Source: Sulfitobacter sp. EhC04
GTDB lineage: Bacteria; Pseudomonadota; Alphaproteobacteria; Rhodobacterales; Rhodobacteraceae
Reading direction: 5' to 3'
NCBI RefSeq assembly: GCF_001650875.1
Contig: NZ_LXYI01000010.1
Span: 38,987-102,986 of the forward strand
DNA: 64,000 nt
Each line of letters opens with the position of its first letter. Positions within the stretch are counted from its first letter, which is position 1. The notes beneath the pieces were generated by a model. It searched no databases and was not told the DNA's origin. It saw only the letters and a list, made by a program, of their open reading frames with translations. Positions 25,882-33,716 of the stretch are shown here, in pieces. Position numbers and translations under genes: made by a program.

Positions 25882-27173
25882 GCGCTGCCTCCTGCTGTAT
25901 TTGCGTCGTTCCATGCTTCGCGCAGCGCAGGCGCAGTGGCACGGGTGATGCCAAGGGCCACGGCCGTCACGCCGATGGCAATGACCCAGGGCAGGATGTC
26001 GTGGCTGTTGAACGTGGTCCAGAACAGCGTCATCTCATCGTCCCCATAGGCCGCGTGACGCACATGGAATACCATTTCCACCAGTGCCGACAGGCCAAGT
26101 ATGCCGATCAGGGCAGGCAGCAGCGTCTTGAGATAGGGCCGGATCAGCACCCTTGCCTTGCCCAGTCTGAACACTGGCACATGCATCATCATCAGCCCCG
26201 CCAGACCGCCCGGAAAGAACATCACCGTGGCGACAAAGAGCGTACCGGCATAAAATGCCCAAAGCTCCGTCTGAAGGCTGAGCACCGTCTGCAACAGGGT
26301 AAATGCGATCGCCCCGATGATCGGACCGAAAAAGAAGCCGACGCCGCCCAGAAAGGTCACCAGCAGGATGATACCCGAAGAGGTGGTGTTCAGGTTTTCC
26401 TCGGTCAGGATTTCATAGTTGATGGCGAAAAGCCCGCCCGCAACCCCGGCAAAGAAGCCCGAGGCGACAAAGCTGTAGAACCGCACCCAGCGCGCCGAAT
26501 AGCCCAGAAACTCCGCCCGTTCCGGGTTGTCGCGCACTGCGTTCGACATCCGCCCCACGGGGGTGCGCGACCACAGATACATCAGCGCAGCCGAGATCAG
26601 CACCCAGCCGGAAATCAGGTAATAGACCTCGATCTGTTGCAGGAATTCGGTGCCAAAGAAGGGCATCGCATAGGTCCGGTCGCCCGACACCCCTTCCTCG
26701 CCGCCAAAGAAGGCGACGATGATGACCGAACAGGCGGCAATCAATTCGCCCACACCAAGCGAGATCATGGCAAAGACCGTGCCCGCGCTGCGGGTCGAGA
26801 AACTGCCAACGATGATCGCCAGCCCCATGCCGAAGAGCCCGCCAAAGACCGGCAGCACCGGCAAGGGCAGCGCCGCGAAAAAGTCGGAGGCATTCATGAT
26901 GTGCATGCAGGCGAAACCGCCCACACCGGCATAAACCGCATGGCCGAAAGACAGCATGCCCCCCTGGCCCAGCAGCATGTTGTAGGCCAGCGCAAAGATC
27001 ACCGTGATCCACATCTGGTTCATGATCGTGATTGACGAATTGTTGGTGAAGATGAACGGCAATACCGCCAGCAACACAGCCGCCACGATCCAGGGGCCAA
27101 AGGTCAGTGTCATGGAACCGGCGCGCATCCGCTGCGATGGTTTGGTCGGGTCAGTGGTGATTTGATCGGTCAT
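25878..27173 (-). CDS. livM: Branched-chain-amino-acid-type ABC transporter permease LivM
   Basis: 431 residues, around nine or ten hydrophobic segments. The conserved LivM loop is AYNMLLGQGGMLSFGHAVYAGVG, and NPERAEFLGYSARWVRFYSFV corresponds to the ATPase-coupling region. The protein is longer than many LivM because of additional C-terminal helices after FFPGGLAGLMMMHVPVF. Overlaps livH upstream and livG downstream, both by ATGA. Confidence 0.9.
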   Translation of the reverse strand: MTDQITTDPTKPSQRMRAGSMTLTFGPWIVAAVLLAVLPFIFTNNSSITIMNQMWITVIFALAYNMLLGQGGMLSFGHAVYAGVGGFACMHIMNASDFFAALPLPVLPVFGGLFGMGLAIIVGSFSTRSAGTVFAMISLGVGELIAACSVIIVAFFGGEEGVSGDRTYAMPFFGTEFLQQIEVYYLISGWVLISAALMYLWSRTPVGRMSNAVRDNPERAEFLGYSARWVRFYSFVASGFFAGVAGGLFAINYEILTEENLNTTSSGIILLVTFLGGVGFFFGPIIGAIAFTLLQTVLSLQTELWAFYAGTLFVATVMFFPGGLAGLMMMHVPVFRLGKARVLIRPYLKTLLPALIGILGLSALVEMVFHVRHAAYGDDEMTLFWTTFNSHDILPWVIAIGVTAVALGITRATAPALREAWNDANTAGGSA

Positions 27174-28126
27174 GAGTGACGCTTTCCGAAAAGTCCCGAA
27201 GGCCGGAAGATGAGGATCAGCACCATCAGGATATAGGGCAGAATATCTGCGATCTGCGGGCTTGTGATTGTCCAGAAGTCGCGGAACAGGTTCTCGTCCA
27301 GGTTCTCGGGCGTGCCGATGCCGATGCCGTTCAGGATATCGGCCATCTCGATGTTATAGGATTTGGCAAAGGTGGTGATCCATCCGATCAGCAGCGATGC
27401 GACCAGCGCCCCCCAGAGTGACCCCAGCCCCCCGATCACAATGGTCACAAAGACGATGGAGCCCAGCACGAAGGCCATGCCGGGGAAGGTGCCCAGCACC
27501 GGCCCCGCAATGACACCGGCCACACCGGCCAGCGCCGTGCCAACACCAAAGACCCCCATGAAGATCAACGGCACGTTGTGGCCCAGCGCCTCGACCGTGC
27601 GGGGATAGCTGAGCGCGGCCTGGATGATCATGCCCACACGGGTCCGGGTCAGGATGTACAGCAGCCCGATAAAGATCGCGATGGAGATGAAGATCATGAA
27701 AATCTTGTAGGCAGGAATGGAATTGCCCGCGATGGAGAAGGCCGTGAAATTCAGCACGTCGGGCACCGAATAGGGCAACTGGTTCTTGCCCCAGACGAAC
27801 TGCACCAGTTCCTCGATCAGCAGGGCAAGGCCGAAGGTAAAGATCAGCTCCGGCACATGGCCATACTGGTGGACCCGCCTGAGCCCGTATCGTTCGACCC
27901 CCGCGCCCATGACACCGACAATCAGCGGCGCCAGCAGCAGGCCCATCCAGAACCCCAGCGCGATGCTGATCTGGTAGGCGAAATAGGCCCCCAGCATGTA
28001 AAAGCTGGCATGGGCAAAGTTCAGAACGCCCATCATTGAGAAAATCAGGGTCAGACCGGCAGACAGCATGAACAGCAGCAGTCCGGTTACCAGCCCGTCG
28101 ATGATATTGACGAGAATGAGGTCCAT
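27170..28126 (-). CDS. livH: Branched-chain-amino-acid-type ABC transporter permease LivH
   Basis: 318 residues, about eight transmembrane helices. The LivH hallmark GLTLIFSMMGVLNFAHASFYMLGAYF is interrupted only by conservative changes; the C-terminal ATPase-facing loop contains LSYPRTVEALGHNVPLIF. First of four coupled importer genes, 91 bases after livK and separated from it by a terminator-like hairpin, which probably makes the binding protein more abundant than the membrane complex. Confidence 0.9.
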   Translation of the reverse strand: MDLILVNIIDGLVTGLLLFMLSAGLTLIFSMMGVLNFAHASFYMLGAYFAYQISIALGFWMGLLLAPLIVGVMGAGVERYGLRRVHQYGHVPELIFTFGLALLIEELVQFVWGKNQLPYSVPDVLNFTAFSIAGNSIPAYKIFMIFISIAIFIGLLYILTRTRVGMIIQAALSYPRTVEALGHNVPLIFMGVFGVGTALAGVAGVIAGPVLGTFPGMAFVLGSIVFVTIVIGGLGSLWGALVASLLIGWITTFAKSYNIEMADILNGIGIGTPENLDENLFRDFWTITSPQIADILPYILMVLILIFRPSGLFGKRHS

Positions 28127-28172
28127 TGGCCCCTCCGGCTAGGGTGTAGCAAAGGTCGTATGACGGCAGATG

Positions 28173-28208
28173 AAAAAGGTCCGTCCCCGGCAAGGCCGGG
28201 AACAGACC
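28173..28208 (-). terminator. Rho-independent terminator/attenuator between livK and livH
   Basis: On the minus strand GGTCTGTTCCCGGC pairs with GCCGGGGACGGACC (14 bp including two G-T wobbles, 3-base loop) and is followed directly by TTTTT. It begins 9 bases after the livK stop. Partial read-through would set a high binding-protein to permease ratio. Confidence 0.8.
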
Positions 28209-28217
28209 GGCGGCACC

Positions 28218-29465
28218 TTATTCGGGGCGCTTCATCTCGCAGGTGGTCGGGCTGTCCATAGACGCCATTTCAATGGTCGACTCGTTGACGATGCCGTACC
28301 CTGACTGGTCAAAGTCAAAGTCGATGTTTTCATCGGTGTGGACGCCGACATGCATGTCCTGGATCAGCTGGTGATCCTGCGGACGCATGAACAATTTGCC
28401 GCCCCACATGCTGTCATACTCCATGCCTTCCAGCTTGGAGGCGACGGCGACGACATCATCCGCTGTGCCCGCTTCCTCGATGGCGGTCGCTAGCATGCCG
28501 ATCACGTTGAAGATACGGCTCTGGTCGATGTTGCCATCGGGGTACTTGGCTTCGAACGCCTCATAGGTGGCGCGCGCTTCCTCTGAGCCGATCGGGTTGA
28601 TGCTGCCCTGGGAAATCAGGCGAATGCGGTCTTTCCCGCTCTCGCCAAAGGCTGCCGTCATGCCGGAACCCGCCGCATAGTACGTATAGATCGGACCCTC
28701 GAAACCATTGTCGATGATCGCCTTGCCCAGACCCAGCATGTCGGCACCCCAGTTGCCGGTAATCACGGCATCCGCACCGGATGCAACGATCTTGCGCGCA
28801 TATGGGGTGAAATCCTTGACCTTGCCGATGGGATGCAGCTCATCGCCGACAACTTCGATGTCGTCACGCTTTTCCCCAAGCATCATGTTCGCCGCGTCAG
28901 ACACGGCCTTGCCGAAGGAATAGTCCTGACCGATGATATAGACCTTCTTGATGTTCTCGTCCGCGACGATCACATCGGTCAGCGCATCCATCTTGATGTC
29001 CGCGTTGGCGTCGAAACGGAAGTGCCAGAAGTTGCACTTTTCGTTGGTCAGTGCCGGGTCGACGGCGGCGTAGTTCAGGAACAGAACACGGCTGTCTGGG
29101 TTACGGCGGTTGTGCTTGTCAATCGCTTCGGTCAGCGCGTTCGCCACACCTGAACTGTTGCCCTGCACGATATAGCGGATGCCCTGGTCAATCGCGACCT
29201 GCAACTGGATCAGGGATTCCTTGGGGCTGATCTTGTTGTCGAAAGCGACAACCTCGAACATGTCGCCGTCCAGCACACCGCCCTTCTGGTTGACCATATA
29301 GTCCGACGCGAATTCGAACTGATGCAACCCGTTTGCACCGGTGCTTGCGAAAGGTCCGCTCAGCGGGTCAATAAAGGCGATCTTGATTGTTTCGGCAAAG
29401 GACGCGGAAGCGCCCACAATAAGTGACAGGGCCGAGACCACGCCCAGCTTGGTGATATTTTTCAT
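28218..29465 (-). CDS. Liv-type ABC transporter substrate-binding protein
   Basis: 415 residues with a signal peptide of about 24 residues (MKNITKLGVVSALSLIVGAS, cleavage after SFA). Periplasmic type I binding fold (Peripla_BP_6): IKIAFIDPLSGPFASTG, FEVVAFDNKISPKES, VQGNSSGVANAL and VYIIGQDYSFGKAVSDAA. The ligand-contact Ser/Thr region differs from amino-acid-binding LivK (GNSSGVANALTEA), consistent with a carboxylate or other small organic ligand, as known for Liv-type systems near aromatic or dicarboxylate degradation genes. Upstream is a 455-base gap with a candidate IclR site. Confidence 0.88.
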   Translation of the reverse strand: MKNITKLGVVSALSLIVGASASFAETIKIAFIDPLSGPFASTGANGLHQFEFASDYMVNQKGGVLDGDMFEVVAFDNKISPKESLIQLQVAIDQGIRYIVQGNSSGVANALTEAIDKHNRRNPDSRVLFLNYAAVDPALTNEKCNFWHFRFDANADIKMDALTDVIVADENIKKVYIIGQDYSFGKAVSDAANMMLGEKRDDIEVVGDELHPIGKVKDFTPYARKIVASGADAVITGNWGADMLGLGKAIIDNGFEGPIYTYYAAGSGMTAAFGESGKDRIRLISQGSINPIGSEEARATYEAFEAKYPDGNIDQSRIFNVIGMLATAIEEAGTADDVVAVASKLEGMEYDSMWGGKLFMRPQDHQLIQDMHVGVHTDENIDFDFDQSGYGIVNESTIEMASMDSPTTCEMKRPE

Positions 29466-29920
29466 ATATTCCTCCCTATGGCGACCTGTTTTGCGTTCGC
29501 TCTGGACGCTTCCGGTCGCCTGCTGAGCCTTGCATACCAGAGGCCAAAGTCAAGGCTCGTGATGGCATCCAACCTAGCGTCACTTTGGCCGGAAACCGGG
29601 GCGCTGCCATACATTCAGGCAACGATCGGATTCTGCTCACAAGCGCGATACCCCCGATAAGACGCTGAAATTGAATAATAAACGGAAACAGGCAACTGGA
29701 AAGGCGTGGAATACTGGAGGCGAAACGACTGTAAAATCAGCATTTTCCCGGTTTTTTGAACCTTCGAAAACCGGGTGATTTCTCTATCGAAAATGTGAGA
29801 AATCGGATCAAAAATCACGACTTCTCAAGTATCACGAAATATTCTGACTTCCGCACATTCCGCTGTGCGAAACAAGTGTCCGCTTAATTTCAGGCGATTC
29901 TCTTTGGCCTAATCAGCCGC
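29466..29920. other. AT-rich control region between livK and iclR
   Basis: No gene is supported. The sequence is more AT-rich than its surroundings and should carry the livK promoter (minus strand) plus the end of iclR. Seen: a 9-bp stem CCCGGTTTT (29747-29755) with AAAACCGGG (29767-29775), an 8-bp stem GATTTCTC (29777-29784) with GAGAAATC (29797-29804), and the pseudo-palindrome at 29857-29873. The first two could be a terminator for iclR or operator sites. Confidence 0.55.
29857..29873 (-). promoter_or_regulatory. Candidate IclR operator, site 2
   Basis: ATTCCGCTGTGCGAAAC: arms ATTCCGC and GCGAAAC around a 3-base spacer. The core CGCACA (29852-29857) and TGTGCG (29864-29869) also form an overlapping perfect inverted repeat. 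It shares ACATTCCGC(A/T)G(A/T)GC with the site at 39043. It lies between the regulator gene and livK, a natural place for control of the importer. Confidence 0.45.
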
Positions 29921-30712
29921 TCAGCCGCGCATGCCGATCAGCTCCGCCGCCTTGATCAGGCGGGGGGCATAGACGGTTTCAAGCTGCTTTTTCTTAACCC
30001 CGAATGACGGTCCGCCAACGTTCAGCCCGTAGACGCGTTTGCCATCCATACCCATCACGGGCACAGCGATACCGTTCACATCGCTGCGCCAATCGCCATA
30101 GCTGGAACAGAAGCCCTTGGCGGTGTATTCGCTCAGGCCGGCCTTGTAGTTCGCCCGCCCTTCGTCTTCGAGGTCCGGTCCGTGTTGTGCTGCCACCTCG
30201 AAGATGCGTTCGCGTTCCGCGTCCGACATGCCGACCAGGATCGCCCGCCCGATGGCGGACCGGAACAGTGACAGGCGCGATCCGACCCGCATGGTCAGGG
30301 AGACACCTTCGAATGAATTCTGCGTGGCGACATAAATCACGTCCAGCCGGTGCGGTTCGCCCAGCGCCACGGTGATATAGCTGTTCGGCCCGTCCCGAAG
30401 TGCGCGCATTTCCGTTTCGGCGCGGGCAGATATGTCCATGGAGTTCAGGGCGTTGAAACCAAGTTGAAGCACACCGGCGCTCAGCCGGTAGGTGCCGACC
30501 CGCGTGTCGGCCACAAGGTAATCCAGCGCGCAGAGCGTATGGGTCAGCCGCGAAATCGTTGCCTTGGGCAGCCCCGTCCGCTCCGAAAAATCCGAATTTG
30601 TCAGCGTTACTTCGTTGGGGCGGAAACAGCGCAGGATATCAAGGCCGCGGGCCAGCGCGGTCACAAAATTCCGGTCTTTGCCGTCGCCGAGGGCGGTGTC
30701 AAATTCGTCCAT
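29921..30712 (-). CDS. IclR-family transcriptional regulator
   Basis: 263 residues from ATG 30712; the longer upstream frame is a shadow of the kinase gene. N-terminal winged helix-turn-helix, about residues 15-75: FVTALARGLDILRCF, then TLTNSDFSERTGLPKATISRL (recognition helix). The C-terminal IclR effector domain includes RSAIGRAILVGMSDAERE, KGFCSSYGDWRSDVNGIAVPV and VYGLNVGGPSF. It probably senses a catabolic intermediate and controls this island. It is 8 bases after the kinase gene in the same run, and three similar palindromes (12759, 29857, 39043) are candidate targets. Confidence 0.9.
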   Translation of the reverse strand: MDEFDTALGDGKDRNFVTALARGLDILRCFRPNEVTLTNSDFSERTGLPKATISRLTHTLCALDYLVADTRVGTYRLSAGVLQLGFNALNSMDISARAETEMRALRDGPNSYITVALGEPHRLDVIYVATQNSFEGVSLTMRVGSRLSLFRSAIGRAILVGMSDAERERIFEVAAQHGPDLEDEGRANYKAGLSEYTAKGFCSSYGDWRSDVNGIAVPVMGMDGKRVYGLNVGGPSFGVKKKQLETVYAPRLIKAAELIGMRG

Positions 30713-30720
30713 AGGTCTCT

Positions 30721-31749
30721 TTACCGCTTGAGTGCATCCGCCCCGTGCTGCGCGAAAACGGGAACATATTTTCCCACTTTCATAGCACGCTCGGGGTTGG
30801 AGGCATTGCCGTCCAGGGCACGCTTGAGAACGCCCTGGATGATCGCCGCCATCCGGAAAAAATTGAAAGCCAGATAATAGCCGAAATGGTCGATACCCTT
30901 CAGCCCGCGCCGTTGGCAATAGGCCGAAATAAACTCTTCGTCCGAGGGCAGGCCCAGGGCCGCCCGGTCAAGCCCGGCCATGCCGCGCCCCTCGGCACCC
31001 GCGGGCATCTGCCATTGCATGATGACCGCCGCAAGATCGGCAAAGGGATGGCCGATGGTGGACAATTCCCAGTCCAGCACAGCCCGGCAATCGGTGGTCT
31101 CCGCGTCATAGATCATGTTGTCGAGCCGATAGTCACCATGAACCAGCGTCCGCTGGCCATCCTCGGCGGGGCGTTCAGCCACCAGCGCCTCCATCAGATG
31201 GTTCATGGCCGGGATATCCTCGGTCTCGGAGGCCTTGTACTGCTTTGACCAGCGCCCGACCTGCCGTTCAAAGTAATTGCCCTCCGGCCCATAGTCGCTC
31301 AGCCCCACGGCGTCGATGTCGACCTCGTGCAGCGCGGCCAGCACGCGGTTCATCTCGTCGAAGATCCGGCCCCGGTCCTGCACCGACACCCCCTCCATCG
31401 AGGGTTGGTTGAAGTTGCGGCCCGGCACGTGGTCCATGATGTAAAACGCCGACCCGATCACCGCGTCATCCTCGCACAGCAGATGCATTTTCGCGACCGG
31501 CACATCGGTGTCGGCCAGCGCGCTCTGCACGCGAAACTCGCGGTCAACCGCATGGGCGGATTTCAACAGCACACCGGGGGGCTTGCGCCGCAGAACGAAT
31601 TTGCGGCCGGGCGTTTCCAACAGGAAGGTCGGGTTCGACTGACCGCCCTGGAACTTGGTGACACCGGTCAGCCCCTCGAAACCCGGAAGGTTGTCGCGCA
31701 GATAGGCGCTGACGGCGGCCTGGTCCAATGTCTGTGTGTCTGCGCTCAT
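30721..31749 (-). CDS. ACAD10/11-type phosphotransferase (4-hydroxyacyl-CoA kinase candidate)
   Basis: 342 residues, aminoglycoside-phosphotransferase fold. Landmarks: GGQSNPTFLLETPGRKFVLR, RKPPGVLLKSAHAVDREFRV, the catalytic HGDYRLDNMIYD and the metal-binding LDWELSTIGHPFADLA. This set is characteristic of the kinase domain of ACAD10/ACAD11 and of bacterial LvaA, which phosphorylate the 4-hydroxyl of 4-hydroxyacyl-CoA so that an ACAD-type enzyme can eliminate phosphate. An ACAD10/11-type dehydrogenase is encoded at 16770. Adjacent histidine phosphatase and dehydrogenase genes match the usual neighbourhood of this kinase in alphaproteobacteria. Function assigned by family; the substrate is not proven. 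Confidence 0.85.
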   Translation of the reverse strand: MSADTQTLDQAAVSAYLRDNLPGFEGLTGVTKFQGGQSNPTFLLETPGRKFVLRRKPPGVLLKSAHAVDREFRVQSALADTDVPVAKMHLLCEDDAVIGSAFYIMDHVPGRNFNQPSMEGVSVQDRGRIFDEMNRVLAALHEVDIDAVGLSDYGPEGNYFERQVGRWSKQYKASETEDIPAMNHLMEALVAERPAEDGQRTLVHGDYRLDNMIYDAETTDCRAVLDWELSTIGHPFADLAAVIMQWQMPAGAEGRGMAGLDRAALGLPSDEEFISAYCQRRGLKGIDHFGYYLAFNFFRMAAIIQGVLKRALDGNASNPERAMKVGKYVPVFAQHGADALKR

Positions 31750-31759
31750 GAATAGGTCC

Positions 31760-32410
31760 TTAACTATAGCTTAGCAGTTCCGCACCCGCGGCGTGCGAAA
31801 AATGCGGTGTGGCGTTGAACTCATGCAGGGAGAAACTGTTGCCCGAGAACATGAAACGCGTGATGGAGGAATTCTTGACCTGTAGGTTCAGGTTCATCAT
31901 CTGGCCGATGGGCGCCCCGAGGGATGTTGCCGTCAATTGTCCTATGACGCCCCCCGACGAGATGACCAGCACCCGCCTGGCATCCGTATCGGTGGCAAAG
32001 ACGCGGGCCGCTTCGACCCGCGCGGCGAATTGGCCCCAGGTCTCCGCCGCCCCGTCAAAGGCATCTTCCTGCCATTCGAATATTGTATCCCGCAGCGCCC
32101 GGAAATGGGTCTTGCGGTCCCCCTTGACCGGATCCGGCACCTTGCCGCGATATCGCGCATGCAGCAGATCGTGAAAATCATATTCGTTAAAGCCGGCGTG
32201 CTCCTCCGGCGCGGCGGCAAAACCCATGGCCGACAGCGTGTCCTTTTGCCGGGCCAGCGTGCCGGTGACCAGACGGTCCGGCACCCAGCCCATGTCGCGC
32301 AGCACTGCGCCCACAGCAGCCGCCTGCCGGTGGCCAAGGTCGGACAGCACATCATAGTTGTCCTGGCCAAAGGATGCCTGACCATGCCGGATGACGACCA
32401 TTTCAGCCAT
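31760..32410 (-). CDS. Histidine phosphatase-family protein 1
   Basis: 216 residues from ATG 32410 (MAEMVVIRHGQASFG); upstream in-frame codons have no family match. The phosphohistidine motif RHG is in VVIRHGQASFG, with a second basic site in LGHRQAAAVGA and the C-terminal VLVISSGGVIGQL replacing the usual catalytic H-G with S-G, so the second catalytic His appears missing. Activity could be reduced or altered. Directly precedes the kinase gene by 10 bases, suggesting a role with phosphorylated acyl-CoA intermediates. Confidence 0.8.
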   Translation of the reverse strand: MAEMVVIRHGQASFGQDNYDVLSDLGHRQAAAVGAVLRDMGWVPDRLVTGTLARQKDTLSAMGFAAAPEEHAGFNEYDFHDLLHARYRGKVPDPVKGDRKTHFRALRDTIFEWQEDAFDGAAETWGQFAARVEAARVFATDTDARRVLVISSGGVIGQLTATSLGAPIGQMMNLNLQVKNSSITRFMFSGNSFSLHEFNATPHFSHAAGAELLSYS

Positions 32411-32494
32411 GGTGCACCCACAAGCTGGACCAAGCGGGAGGCAGGGCATCCCCAAGGTGCCCGTTCCCGCCCTCTATCGTTTCAAGCGCATGCT

Positions 32495-33487
32495 TCATGA
32501 AAACTCCGCTGCCAGTTTCTTGCCCGCGGCGAGATACTCGCGCGCCATCCGGGTCACGATGTCACCTGCAGGGCCCACGGACTTCACCGCGCCAATGCCC
32601 TGACCGGACCCCCAGATGGTTTTCCAGGCTTTCGGTTTTTCGCGGTCCTGTCCAAAATTCATCGAAGACGCATCCGCCGTCGGCAGATCGTCCGGGTCCA
32701 TCCCCGCATTGCGCACGGATGCCTTGAGGTAGTTGCCCCAAACCCCTGTGAACAAAGACGAATAAACAATATCCTCGGCCCCGCCCGCGACGATCATGTT
32801 CTTGTAGGCGTCGTCGGCGTTTGCCTCTTGCGTGGCGATAAAGGGTGACCCGGTATAGCCCAGATCGGCCCCCATCGCGCGCGCAGCCAGCAGCGCCTCG
32901 CCCGTGGCGATGGCCCCTGACAGGGCCACCGGCCCGGCAAACCATTCGCGGATTTCGCGCATCAGGGCAAAGGGGGACTGTTGCCCGGCGTGACCGCCCG
33001 CGCCCGCCGCTACGGCAACCAGACCATCCGCGCCCTTTTCGATCGCCTTCTTTGCAAAGGAATTGTTGATGATGTCATGCAGCACGATGCCGCCACAGGA
33101 ATGCGCGGCCTCGTTCACCTCCACGCGCGCACCCAACGAGGTGATCCAGATCGGCACCGCGTGTTTCGCGCAAATCTCCAGATCGCGCTCAAGCCTGCCG
33201 TTCGACCGGTGTACGATCTGGTTCACCGCATAGGGCGCTGCCGGATGATCGGGGTTCGACTGGTTGTGCCGGTCCAGTTCCTCGCGGATTTCGGTCAGCC
33301 AGGTGTCGAGCAGCGGATGCTCGCCCTCACCCTCACGCGCATTCAGCGCAGGAAAGGCACCGACGATGCCCGCCTTGCACTGCGCAATCACCAGTTTCGG
33401 CACCGAAATGATGAACAAGGGCGAGGCGATCATGGGCAGGCGCAACCCTTGCAGCGCCTTGGGCAGATGGGAATCGTCGCGGGGCAT
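32495..33487 (-). CDS. Nitronate monooxygenase-family flavoprotein
   Basis: 330 residues from ATG 33487, chosen because AGGAG lies 6-7 bases upstream; longer in-frame starts have no such site. TIM-barrel FMN enzyme of the 2-nitropropane dioxygenase/NMO family: LPMIASPLFIISVPKLVIAQ, GIVGAFPALNAR, DGLVAVAAGAGGHAGQQSP (phosphate-binding region) and GAIATGEALLAARAMGADLG. In catabolic islands such proteins often act as enoyl reductase-like or nitro-detoxifying flavoenzymes. Here it lies between thiolase and phosphatase genes; exact reaction unknown. Confidence 0.85.
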   Translation of the reverse strand: MPRDDSHLPKALQGLRLPMIASPLFIISVPKLVIAQCKAGIVGAFPALNAREGEGEHPLLDTWLTEIREELDRHNQSNPDHPAAPYAVNQIVHRSNGRLERDLEICAKHAVPIWITSLGARVEVNEAAHSCGGIVLHDIINNSFAKKAIEKGADGLVAVAAGAGGHAGQQSPFALMREIREWFAGPVALSGAIATGEALLAARAMGADLGYTGSPFIATQEANADDAYKNMIVAGGAEDIVYSSLFTGVWGNYLKASVRNAGMDPDDLPTADASSMNFGQDREKPKAWKTIWGSGQGIGAVKSVGPAGDIVTRMAREYLAAGKKLAAEFS

Positions 33488-33604
33488 CGTGGCTCCTGTC
33501 AGGGTCATATTGACGGTCAGGGGGCGTGTGAACCCGCCCCTCTTGTTGGCAAAGCGCATGGTCAGGGCGTCAATGGAGTGACGCGGGTGGGAAGAGCCCC
33601 TCGG

Positions 33605-33633
33605 GTCATCCTCGGGCCTGACCCGAGGACCTC
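33605..33633. repeat. Palindromic repeat GTCATCCTCGGGCCTGACCC, copy A
   Basis: Twenty-nine bases with stem CCTCGGG-CCTGA-CCCGAGG. A near-identical copy follows 13 bases after its end. Elements of this form are familiar dispersed repeats in alphaproteobacterial genomes. It lies in the 229-base gap between thiolase and the NMO-family gene. Confidence 0.8.
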
Positions 33634-33646
33634 ATCCCATCCACCC

Positions 33647-33675
33647 GTCATCCTCGGGCTTGACCCGAGGATCTC
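33647..33675. repeat. Palindromic repeat GTCATCCTCGGGCTTGACCC, copy B
   Basis: Differs from copy A at two positions (C to T in the loop, C to T after the stem), in the same orientation. Stem CCTCGGG with CCCGAGG. The tandem pair may terminate or stabilise the transcript within the minus-strand run. Confidence 0.8.
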
Positions 33676-33716
33676 GTAACGCGGGCGCAGCCCACGCGCT
33701 ATGGGGCGGGCGTGGT

